NCBI GenBank assembly: GCA_026874595.1
Contig: CM049318.1
Span: forward strand, 32,557,956-32,621,955
From: Sipunculus nudus
Taxonomy: Eukaryota; Annelida; Sipuncula; Golfingiida; Sipunculidae
Length of the DNA stretch: 64,000 nucleotides
Direction: 5' to 3'
Part shown: piece by piece, positions 12,969-23,740 of the stretch
Layout of the letters: each line of letters starts with the position of its first letter
Position numbering within the stretch: position 1 is the first letter of the stretch
Translations under genes and position numbers: made by a program
Notes under the pieces: model-generated
Seen by the model: the letters and a program-made list of their open reading frames with translations, nothing else
Told to the model about the DNA's origin: nothing
The model's database searches: none

Positions 12969-14424
12969 CTTTATTACTTCGACAAACATCCCATCGACGT
13001 AACAGTCTTCTGTGAGAACAGACGTGCACCTACTCCCACACTATGACAATACAAGCTGGACAGAGCAGAGGACGCGAATCGCCCGGGTAATCAAGACTTT
13101 GAAAACTAAGTCAACAACTGGAAATGTTAAAGCTATATGAAATACTGAAAGTAGGATTTTAGATAACAGGAACCAAAAAGTCAACTTTAGTGTCAAGGTA
13201 GTCTATCAAGGATGAATTAATGAATAATTTGTCTTTGAAACTTGGAACTTGGAGATTAGGTAACTGACAGGAAGGTTTATCATTAGGGTTTTAATTAACC
13301 TTAGAGTGAGCAATTTTATATATTTGTATTGTTTACTTTATCTATCACCTAGGGGTACACTAAGAGAGTACTTTCAATTACATTTAGAAACATTTAAGCT
13401 AGATACGAAAAGAAGCAGATTTAAGTATATTTTACATAGCTAGCAAATAAAGTCACCATCACAGAGTTAATAGTAAGAAAGATATCAGAAACTTCAGTGC
13501 ATGAAGAATCAGGAATACACTATTGTTATATCATCAACAAGAGTTCTGCTGCTCTGGAACTTAAAACCCAAATTGCATCACCGTTACAGGAACCATAACA
13601 TTTCTAACAGCGAGAGTGGTTGAGTAAAGTTTGTACTGGATCCTGCACTACACTCTCCCAGAACCCTCACAAACCAAAACTGACATTCTCCGAAATAAAA
13701 CAACAAAAAGGTATGGTATTTTCAAAATTTCATTGTAAAGTGGCCCATCTTGAATCACCTTCGGCCAAGATGAAAATAGAATACTATCAATTCATGCACC
13801 AATTATGGACTTTATCATAGATATGGCCAATGTAACGCCATTAATGCCAAGTGAAATATCTGCAGAGGATTAGGGCATTCGCAAACAAGTGCTTCTTCAG
13901 GAGGAAATCATGTTTTTTTATTTTTTTTTTAGTGGCTGAAACGGCCTCCATTTTTCAATGCCAAGGACGACTCGAAAGGTTTTAACTTAACAAACAAAAA
14001 AAGTTTGCGCAACTCTGACAATGCACAATTAGAAAAACATGAATCGCCTAAGAAACTATACAAATTAGCGGCAATTAACGCAGATCAAGATACTTTTGTA
14101 TGTCACCAGTCCTGTACCAATGATTCAGTGACCAAACTGTGCACACAAAGAACAATGACCTTTGTGATGAAATTAGATAAAATTAAAAGAATCTGCCGAC
14201 TTCACAAAAGAGTCGTAAGAAGGTCGACATTTAGCACAAGAAGCACAACTGGACAAAAGCAAAATAAAAGGGAAAAGTGATGAAACAGGTTGAACATTCA
14301 ACTACGAACTTGCAATAATCAAGGGTTGGAAAATGACATTCCAATACAGAGAAAAATGTCAAACCAGTTCTGAACGGAAGTCGAAAATGTTCCAGCAGTG
14401 AAACAAAACCTTACTATCCGAATT

Positions 14425-17400
14425 TCGAACAAGTGACCAAGGGGTCATGACGCTCAGCTGACCAGGAAGACATTGACAAAAGTAATTTTATCATCTGAAT
14501 GTCAAATTTGAAAGAAATACTTTTTCCAAACTTTTGTATAAAATCATCCAATATTCATTGGGGTACTATGAAGCTCTGTAGCATGAAGGATATGGGTAAC
14601 AGACACCTATTTTCAAGGTTTACAAGATGACTTTTCAGGAATCTCCCAGCATGTCAAAAAATAAAATTCTAGATCCAGTTATTATGATTTGTGCCCTGTT
14701 AACAAATCCAAATGTTTATTCTGGGGGGTATTTCAAAGCCGCATAGGATGAAGGATATGGGTAACAGAGATGTAATTTCAGGTGCACAAGGAGACTTTTC
14801 AGGGGCCTCCCAGCATATCAAGAAAGGAGAGTCTAGGTCAAGTCATTATAATTTGTGCTCTGTTAACAGATGACCAAATCTTTATTCTGGGGAGTACTTC
14901 GGAGCCCCAGAGCATGAAGGATATGGGTAACAGGGACCTTATTTCGGGTTTCCATGTAGGCCTTTTATGGGCTTCCCTGGAGGTGAGGCCAGAAGATTCT
15001 AGGTCCAGTCATTATGATTTATGCCCTGTTAATACATGACCAAATCTTTATTCTGGGGGGTACTTCAGAGCCCCATAGCTCACAGAATATGGGTAACAGG
15101 GACCTTATTTCAGGTTTCCATGTAGACCTTTTATGGGTTTCCCTGGAGGTGAGGACAGAAGATTCTAGGTCCAGTCATTATGATTTGTGCCCTGTTTACA
15201 GATGACCAAATGTTTAAAGATCACAAAAGTAGAGAAATAAAATCGTAAAAAATAAAAAAAATATAGGTGGCGCCACCAATCTCCAGAAATTGATGAAACA
15301 CTCCATGATCAATATCCATGCAAAGAATCATGGTGATTAATGCATTAGTTGTTCAGATACTTGAGCTTTTGTATTAAATTTTGCATTATTCTGGGGGGTA
15401 CTTCAGAACCCCATAGTTCAAAGAATATAGGTCATAGTGAACTATTTTCAGGTTTACAAGGAGAATTTCCATAGACCTCCCAGGATTTAAAGTAAGAAGA
15501 TTCCCAGTCTAGCGGTTACGATTTGTGCCCTGTTAACAGACAGACGCCTGGATGGCCAGACGGACGACGGACAAAAGGTGATCCCTACAGCTCAGATGAC
15601 TTTCAGTCAGCTGAGCTAAAAATTGAAAAAAATACAGGTGGCCCCACCAGAATGCAGAAACTGATGAAACATTTCATGATCAATATCCATGCAAAGAATC
15701 ATGGTCATCAATATAATAATTGTTCAGATACTTGAGCTTTTGTATCAAATTTTCCATTATTCTGGGGGGTACTTCGGAGCCCCATAGCTCAGAGGTTATG
15801 GGTAACAGAGACCTAATTTCAAGTTTTTAAGGAGACTTTTCATGGGCCTCTCAGCATGTCAAGAGAGAAGATTCTAGGTCCAGTTGTTACAATTTGTGCC
15901 ATGTTAACAGATGACCGCATCTTATAAGGTCTCAAAAATAGAGAAAAAAATTCGTAAAAATAAAAAAAATACAGGTGGCGCCACCATACTGCAGAAACTG
16001 ATGACACATTCCATGATCAATATCCATGCAAAGAATCATGGTGATCACTGCAATAGTTGTTTAGATACTTGAGCTTTTGTATCAAATTGTCCATTATTCT
16101 GAGGGAAACTTCAGATGACTTACAGTCAGCTGAGCTAAAAACACTTAATGGTCAATATCCATGCAAAGAATCATGATGATCTCCGTATTAGTTGTTCAGA
16201 TACTTCAGCTTTTGTATCAAATTGTCCATTATTCTGAGGGATACTTCAGAGTCCTATAGCTTGAAGGATATGGGTAACAGAGACCTAATTTCAAGTTTCC
16301 ACAGGCACTCTTCATGGGCCTCCTTGCATGACAAGAATGAAGTTTCTAGGTCCAGTTGTTGCAATTTGTACCCTCTTGATAGATAACCACATCTTCAAAG
16401 GTCTCGAAAAAAGAGAAAAAAAATTCGTAAAAATTTGAAAAAAATAGAGGTGGCGCACCCTCTCTGCAGAAAATGATGGAACAGCTCATGATCAATATGT
16501 ATGCCAAAAATCATGACCATCAGTGTTGTAGTTATTGAGATACTGCACTTTTTGTATCAAATTTTCCATTATTCTGGGGGGTATTTTGGAGCCATACAGC
16601 AAAAAGAATATGGGTAACAGAGACCTAATTTCAGGTTTCCATGGAGAATTTTCATGGGTCTCCCTGTGTGTCAAGAATGAAGATTCTAGGTCCAGTTTTT
16701 ATGATTTGTGCCCTGTTAACAGATGTTCATATCTTTAAAGGTCTCAAAAATAGAAAAAACATTAGTAAAAAAACCCGAACAAATACAGGTTGTGCCACCA
16801 GTCTGCAGGAATTGATGGAACACCTCTTGATCAATAGTTATGCCACAAATCATGACCATCAGTGATGTAGTTATTGAGATATTGAAGTTTTTGTATGAAA
16901 TTTTTGACTACTCTGGGGGGTACTTTGGGGCCGCTTAGCTCGGAGGATATGGGTAACAGAGACCTAATTTCTGGTTTCCATGGAGACTTTTCATAGGTCT
17001 CTCAGTATATTGAGAATGAAGATTCTAGGTCCAGTCGTTACGATTTGTGCCATGCTAACAGATGACAGCATCCTTAAAGGTCTCAAAAATAGAGGAAGAA
17101 ATAGTAAACAAATCAAACAATATAGGTGGCGCCACCAGTCTGCAGGAACTGATGGAACATCTCATAATCAATATGTATGCCAAAAATCATGACCATCAGT
17201 GATGTAGTTATTGAGATATTGAAGTTTTTGTATGAAATTTTTGACTAATCTGGGGGGGTACTTTGGGGCCCCGTAGCTCGAAGGATATGGGTAACAGAGA
17301 CCTAATTTCTGGTTTCCATGGATATTTTCATAGGTCTTCTAGTGTGTCGAGAATGAAGATTCTTGGTCCAGTCGTTACTATTTGTGCCATGCTAACAGAT

Positions 17401-18833
17401 GACAGCATCCTTAAAGGTCTCAAAAATAGAGGAAAAAATCGTAAAAAATCGAACAATAAAGGTGGCACCACCAGTCTGCAGGAAGTGATGACACATCTCA
17501 TGATCAATAGTTATGCCACAAATCATGACCATCATTCAAGTAGTTAATGAGATATTGAAGTTTTTGTATGAAATTTTTTACTTTTCTTGGGGGTACTTTA
17601 GGGCTCCATAGCTCAAAGAATATGGGTAACAGAGACCTAATTTTGGTTTCCATGGAGACTTTTCACAGGTCTCTCAGTGTGTCGAGAATGAAGATTCTAG
17701 GTCCAGTCGTTATGATTTGTGCCATGTTAACAGATGACAGCATCCTTAAAGGTCTCAAAAATAGAGGAAAAAATCGTAAAAAATCAAACAATACAGGTGG
17801 CGCCAGAAGTCTGCAGGAACTGATGGAACATCTCATAATCAATATGTATGCCAAAAATCATGACCATCAGTGATGTAGTTATTGAGATATTGAAGTTTTT
17901 GTATGAAATTTTTGACTACTCTGGGGGGGGGGGTACTTTGGGGCCCCATAGCTCGAAGGATATGGTTAACAGAGACCTAATTTCTGGTTTCCAAGGATAT
18001 TTTTCATGGACCTCTCAGTGTGTCAAGAATGAAGATTCTAGGTCCAGTCGTTACGATTTGTGCCATGCTAACAGATGACAGCATCCTTTAAGGTCTCAAA
18101 AATAGAGGAAAAAATCGTAAAAAATTGAACAATAAAGGTGGCACCACCAGTCTGCAGGAAGTGATGACACATCTCATGATCAATAGTTATGCCACAAATC
18201 ATGACCATCAGTCAAGTAGTTAATGAGATATTGAAGTTTTTGTATGAAATTTTTTACTTTTCTGGGGGGTACTTTGGGGCTCCATAGCTCAAAGAATATG
18301 GGTAACAGAGACCTAATTTCTGGTTTCCATGGAGACTTTTCATAGGTCTCTCAGTGTGTCAAGAATGAAGATTCTAGGTCCAGTCTTTACGATTTGTGCC
18401 TTGTTAACAGATGTTTACATTTTGAAAGGTCTCAAAAATAGAGAAAAAAATTCGTAAAAAATTGAACGATACAGGTGGCACCACCAGTCTGCAGGAAGTG
18501 ATGGAACATCTCATGATCAATATGTATGACAAAAATCATGACCATCAGTCAAGTATTTAATGAGATATTGAAGTTTTTGTATGAAATTTTTTTACTTTTC
18601 TGGGGGGTAGTTTGGGGCCCCATAGCTGGAAGGATATGGGTAACAGAGACCTAATTTCTGGTTTCCATGGAGACTTTTCATGGACCTCCCAGGATGTCAA
18701 GTAAGAAGATTCCAGTTCTAGCGGTTACGATTTGTGCCCTGTTAACGGACAGACGCCCGGACGGCCGGACGGCCAGACGGACGACGGACAAAAGGTGATC
18801 CCTTTAGAAAGTCATCTGAGCTAAAAACTACTG
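14425..18833 (+). mobile_element. Array of about 335-bp monomers with mobile-element-like ends
   Basis: About 15 full or partial units begin with a TCTGGGGGGTACTT motif (near 14555, 14719, 14885, 15048, 15388, 15758, 16095, 16230, 16570, 16910, 17244, 17578, 17915, 18250 and 18595). Each full unit carries ATATGGGTAACAGAGACCTAA, GATTCTAGGTCCAGT, GTTAACAGATG and the 12-bp palindrome GGTGGCGCCACC. The left boundary carries GCTCAGCTGAC (14452-14462). Some units run into a GGACGGAC-type tract plus a terminal hairpin (15589-15617; collapsed at the far end, 18806-18822). Open frames such as MGNRDLISGFHG repeat with the monomer and are not genes. Non-autonomous; no transposase or replication protein. 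Confidence 0.7.
15523..15620 (+). repeat. Element 3' terminus (GGACGGAC tract plus hairpin) inside the array
   Basis: CTGTTAACAGACAGACGCC leads into an ACGGACGACGGACAAAAGG tract and then a hairpin at 15589-15617. The arms are AGCTCAGATGACT and AGTCAGCTGAGCT around a TTC loop, with one mismatch. The sequence continues with AAAA and straight into more monomer sequence, so the 3' end is embedded in the array. Confidence 0.75.
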
Positions 18834-18840
18834 AGAGGAC

Positions 18841-19334
18841 GGTTAAACATGGTGAATAATAAAAATTTAACTGTGAGAACAGTTTTATATTAATTGTATT
18901 TTTCAAATTAAAATATTTTAAATAAATTGATATGATTAATTTTAACATTTATCTATATTGCCATTATTACAAATTGTTTAAACAATATTCCTGAGTATCT
19001 AAACACATAATTTATTTTACAGTTTTACGTACGTTTCATGTAGTAGAATTAACAACAATTCAGGGACCTTTAATTGTAATAATGTTTGTTCTTTGTAATT
19101 GTATTTGATTTAGACAATGGTCTTTACTTGAATGAATTGCAGTAATGGCAATTATGGGTCTATAGGACTCCTATCCCGAAATTTGAGGAAAAAAATAGCG
19201 ATACAAAATTTTTGGGATCACAAAAATGTTTTATTTCAGCTTACAAGACCTTGACGGGAAAGTCACGGTCATTGATTTTCGTACGAAATTCTGAAAGAAA
19301 CGATTCACGTATCAAATTTTACCAAAAACTAGAT
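18841..19334. other. AT-rich spacer in duplication copy A
   Basis: No gene is seen. The sequence is matched at 25341-25843 in copy B. It contains many TTAA/AATT-rich stretches and no recognisable domain. Confidence 0.5.
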
Positions 19335-19351
19335 GTGTCGGTACGACACGA

Positions 19352-20832
19352 ATGCCCCCGCCTGGGGCAAATAAGAAACATTTGTTAAATTTTGTAAAAT
19401 TTTCGGTAGGTGTTGTATGGTCAAAAGTAGGTCAAGAAGGGCAAAATGCAAACTCGATCTGTAACGGGTCATTATCAAGGAACACACCAAAAATCAGGCC
19501 AGTATGCAGGCATTGTGAAAAAAAAGTCCATACATTTGCATTTTTCATAAAAATTTCTGTCTTTCATGAAATTTTCTATGTTAAGGATCTGTCATATGGT
19601 CAAAAATAGGTTAACTGGGACGAAACGCGAACTCGACCTGTAAGTGGTCATTATGCGCCCACAGACCAAACATTGGGCCAGTATCTGTAAGCATTGCATT
19701 GCGAAACTAGAATATTAGCAAAAGCTGGTAATCAGTTATAAATTTAAATTGGAGAGGTATGTACCATGTTTTATAACAATCCACCAAATGCTTCCTGAGA
19801 AATATCCCCCTAAGTTTTTTTTTCTATATTAAGCTCTGTGACCTTGAAAAGTAGGTCAAGACCACCCATCTTTGAACCTGACCAAGATTTTGTAAATATG
19901 ATGCAAAAGCACTGAAGTAATGAAGTTCCTTAGTTGAATACCTTTGGAGATATCCTGCACAAAGGCCAAAATTGAAAAATCCGATAAAATTTCATTAAAA
20001 AATCAGGAATTGCAGGTGAAGCCACCAAAATTGTGCAGCACGTACAGACTATCAGTCCCAATGACCATAGTAAGTTTTGTGAAAATCTACACAATGGTTC
20101 CTGAGATATAAGCTTCTGAGTGTTTTTCTATAATCAGCTCTAAAATGTAGAAAATTGGGTCTAGGTCACCCATCTTCGCACTTGACCGAGATTTTATCGA
20201 TATACATCTTCACTGAGGAAATAAAATTCCAACGGTGAATCATTTTAGAGATATCCTGCTCACAAGGTAAAAGTTAACAGACGCGGAACGGCGGACAGAC
20301 GGACACCCGACAGACAGATGGACGGATAGACGGACAGCTTGGGTGACGACAATAGCCCATCAGCCTATGAGCTGAAGGCTAAAAACGGCTGAAAATGTAC
20401 ATTTGTCATGAAAATTTATATTTTTCATGAAATTTTCTATGTTTAGGAGCCGTAAAACAATCAAAAGTAAGTCAACCGGGACGAAACGCGAACTCGATCT
20501 GTAACTGGTCATTATCTGCCCACACGCCGAAAATCAGGCCAATATCTGCAGGCATTGCGAAAAAAAAGTCCGTACATGTGTATTTGTCATGCAAATTTCT
20601 ATTTTTCATGAAATTTTCTAAGTTTAGGAGCCGTATAACGTTCAAAAGTAGGTCAACCGGGACGAAACGCGAACTCGATCTGTAACTGGTCATTATCTGC
20701 CCACACACCAAAAATCAGGCCAATATCTGCAGGCATTGCGAAAAAAAGTCCGTACAACTGTTTGATTTCGGAAGGACGGAAGGACGGACATGGGTAAAAC
20801 TATATGCCCCGGCCACTTTGTGGCGGGGGCAT
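19352..20832. mobile_element. TIR element with four internal repeats (copy A)
   Basis: Perfect 11-bp terminal inverted repeats ATGCCCCCGCC (19352-19362) and GGCGGGGGCAT (20822-20832). Just outside the left end is the palindrome GTGTCGGTACGACAC (19335-19349). The right TIR is also one arm of a 29-nt hairpin (20804-20832), preceded by a GGAAGGACGGA tract and followed by AAAA. The core has four units of about 175 bp, recognised by GACGAAACGCGAACTCGA, GGTCATTATC and CAGGCATTGCGAAAA (near 19400, 19540, 20400 and 20575). Between units 2 and 3 sits another element (about 19705-20390). No coding capacity. Confidence 0.75.
19705..20390 (+). mobile_element. Nested element with 3' hairpin (copy A)
   Basis: It interrupts the 175-bp repeat core of the surrounding element. 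The 3' part has GTGAAGCCACC (a diverged version of the palindrome in the 335-bp array), a GGACAGACGGACACCCG-type tract and a hairpin at 20354-20380 (AGCCCATCAGC / GCTGAAGGCT) followed by AAAAA. The left end is approximate. Confidence 0.55.
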
Positions 20833-21655
20833 AAAAATATGTACATTTCAGCTGATTTTCCCTTGAAGACGATTACCAAGGTCGCCGATTTACCAAAATT
20901 GTCGAAGACTTGGAAAAAAAAATTGTGTACCATATTTGAGAAAAGTATATTCAGTGACCACCTCCACAGGAATCATTAAAATAATGATCAATAATTCCAC
21001 TGCTTTTACCTAGAAGATCCAGGTCACCAGTTTTTGAACTCATCCTTGAACTTGGTTGAAACAATTAGTAAAAATATTTCCATCTAACCTTGAAGATGCG
21101 GGTCAAGGCCATCAGTTTTCAGATTCCTCCAATATTTTGGAAGTAAAAAAACTAATTGACACAAAGCCTACGACACACCAAACACTATGATAGGAGGGGA
21201 GGCATAATTACAAGATATTTTGAAAAAAATAACTTTGTATACTCGTACAATGTAGTATTTAATTATTTTGTGCTCTGAATAAACCAAACTTTTTTTTCTC
21301 ACGATGACGTACCTATGTAATGTGGATTTAGAATAAAGCTTAAAGAAACCAGTTGGTCGTTCCCTGCGATTATGATATTGGCTCATATCTCGATAGAAAC
21401 GGCCACGCACATAAACGAACTCCACAGGAAATATGAGGGGACCTACCTGTAAATGCCACACTGGATATCTGTTAGGAAATGGCTCCCGGTTACTGAAGTC
21501 ACTGAATACAAGTCAATATATGTGCTCGTAAACCCTTGTGCTCGCAGCCCCAGCAATCTTAGTGACAAAATTTGTGATCAGCAAAATTTCAAGATACGGA
21601 AATCCAAGATTTAGAAAATAAGTCATTCCATACTTATTTAATTACCATTTCTTAA

Positions 21656-21892
21656 ATGATTCTAACCGTGACATGGAAGCTGAAGGATAAGGTTTTCAGT
21701 TCTATCTCGGAAAAGGGAACATGTACTTTTTTTTCCAGCAGAAAAGATGTCCACATAGATGGCAACATCTGCAGCTCACATAAATATACTTGTGACATGA
21801 TCAATATTACTGTATATTGTGGAGCTAATAATTGTAGTCATTTCTGGGATATCTGGAAGCAAACACTACAATATCATACCGTCAAATATTAA
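21656..21892 (+). CDS. Hypothetical cysteine-containing exon candidate (copy A)
   Basis: A 78-codon open frame with LTVTWKLKDKVF, EKGTCTFFSS, SSHKYTCDM, NITVYCGANN and FWDIWKQ. The Trp and Cys spacing is faintly like an extracellular Ig-type domain, but there is no full motif and no clear splice acceptor. The same frame is open in the duplicate (28172-28396). Because the two blocks are nearly identical, that conservation is not evidence of selection. It could be chance. Confidence 0.2.
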   Translation: MILTVTWKLKDKVFSSISEKGTCTFFSSRKDVHIDGNICSSHKYTCDMINITVYCGANNCSHFWDIWKQTLQYHTVKY

Positions 21893-23329
21893 AATCATCC
21901 GTCCCACAAATTGGCACAGTATTGGTCCGAGTTCGCCTGTGGATCCCTATTTTAAAAGTATCTAGATGAAACATACTAATTAAAAATTTATAATCCATAG
22001 TATTTGGTCCACAATCGTAAATACTGCAACACGACTGAATGTTAGTGAGCTCAAAAACATGTTTTTGTCCTATACACTTCAGAATAAAGGTCATCGTGAC
22101 CAAACTTGGGTTTTCATGGAATCCCTCCTAAGGGATCTCCCTAGATAATTTGCTACGAATTGTTACGACCTGTGCCCTGTTCCCGGAAAAAGCCCACTAT
22201 ATGACGCACAAAGAAGACTTTCGGTGCAAATGTATGTACATACGTATATTTACACGTACGTCTGCCTTGCAATCTTAATGTAGTTCCAAGCCCAATATTA
22301 TTTTTTTATGAGCGGAAATAATTTTTTTCCATCAAAAAGGAATTTCGAGGTCTGCTTATTACTTACCAGGGAAATATTTCCATGTTCAACGAGATTTCAA
22401 TTATGTGTCAAGACGTGTAACTTCTCTTCGGAGAATATCTGCGTCACCATTTTATTACTCCAGATACACCACGGCTAGTCCGCCACGTACGGACTCCATT
22501 TACCTATGATATTGTTTACTATATATGTCAGCGCTGCAAGGCTACAGCAACACCACGGCCAACTCGATTCTGTGACACCAAGTTTGGCCAGTGGGTTTCA
22601 TGAAGTCATTAAAAAATCACCCAGAGATAAGATATCTCTACCATTTTGTAACCCAATGGTCCAGCCTTAACGTCATTTGATAATTAATATATAATGATGA
22701 CCCTTTCTCCTCTTATGAATGAGAAATATTTACACTTACGGCTCTAATGTTTAGGAATTTCTCCAAATCTTTGCTTCCGTGTCTGCTCGCTGGCTCGGGT
22801 TATGAAGACAATGCGAGTTGATCGTTGGCAGGGGGGTTCATACCATTACAGTCAGCTGAGGGGTGACAGAGCACAAGGGAAACCACGGGATATCACAATA
22901 ATGAATACAGAAAGAAATCATTCAGTGTACCCTTCAATATTATTAACCTCCTTCAAATTTTTAAAGAGCTTTTTAAAGAGCGAGAATGATTTACATAATC
23001 CTTATGCCTACTTTTGAAGTGTGTGCCAACTGAAAGAAAATGGATAGATCCATGGCAAGTGTCACGCTCTTTGCTGGCTTGATACGTCACAGACACGTGC
23101 AGATTTCTTCTGTGTACTTGTTTCCCCAAGTTCACTGGCTCCGGGCACAGGGTTCGTGAGGTTAACTTGTAGCGAAATGGCGGAGATTAGGCGTTTAACT
23201 CACGAATACATAACGTGTACCATCCCAGTTCAATCAGGTATCAAAGAGCGCTTGAAAATATTTGATTAATATGAATGTATTTATGTTTAAAGAATCATTA
23301 ATTCTCAGGCACGTCAATGATGCCTTGCA

Positions 23330-23355
23330 CCCCCCCCCCCCCCCCCCCCCCCCCC
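23330..23355. repeat. Poly-C tract, 26 C (copy A)
   Basis: A run of 26 C; the copy B counterpart at 29800-29816 has 17. Length in such runs is unstable and also prone to sequencing error. Confidence 0.85.
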
Positions 23356-23740
23356 GCCGCATGAACAACATTAATATGAAAGCGTTGAGTAGAAATATAC
23401 CTTTATTTTCTTAGCTCGGTAAAACTGTGTACTTTTAATTAAAACAATTCAAAAACTGATCGACTGTTTGTTGAAAAAATAATATTTCTGTACATTTTCA
23501 AAAGAAAATTCACTTCTCTAATACAGATAATTTTGAATAAAGTCAGCATTTGCTGTCGTTTGACATCGTCGACGTGGAGTACTTATATTGTGCATCCGAA
23601 ATATATAATGGTTCTGAGACAGCTGCATGGTCCATGTGTCCGTGTAGGCCATGACGTATGATTGCGTCAAAGTAAAAACTCGCTTTACTTAAATAGAAGT
23701 ACAAATAACTGAGGGGACTTTGCGAAAGACTTTGCGAAAT

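Larger units (their letters stand above)
11871..14424. other. Intergenic sequence with short repeats
   Basis: No gene recognised. It contains the degenerate tandem repeat at 12301-12665, the dispersed repeat at 12690-12830 (also at 3930-4080) and the 43-bp duplication at 12883-12968, all described separately. Small open frames at 13620-13820 and 14005-14280 have no recognisable domains. Confidence 0.5.
17570..23735. repeat. Tandem duplication, copy A (about 6.17 kb)
   Basis: This block is repeated, with scattered substitutions and a few indels, at 23736-30190. The alignment starts at GAAATTTTTTACTT (17570 and 23736) and runs to GGGGACTTTGCGAAAGACTT (about 23713 and 30170). It holds the last four units of the 335-bp array, the 19352-20832 TIR element and about 2.9 kb of unassigned sequence. 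Confidence 0.9.
20833..23735. other. Unassigned sequence in duplication copy A
   Basis: No recognised gene. Contains a possible exon at 21656-21892 (separate entry), a 26-base poly-C run at 23330-23355, and a segment at 22466-22559 with a 10-bp direct repeat ACACCACGGC at each end. On the minus strand, 21168-21475 has an open frame ending in an AG/GTAGGT donor-like site, but no domain was recognised. Confidence 0.4.

Noticed and set aside
14782-18078. Many short frames reading MGNRDLISGFHG and KNEDSRSSRYDLCPVN, as if a repeated protein domain
   Set aside because: They recur because the DNA monomer recurs, shift frame between units, and end at the palindrome region. There is no start context or splice signal.
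14555-18735. CRISPR-like regular repeat array
   Set aside because: The repeated part is nearly the whole 335-bp unit with no unique spacers of constant size; this is a eukaryotic tandem repeat.
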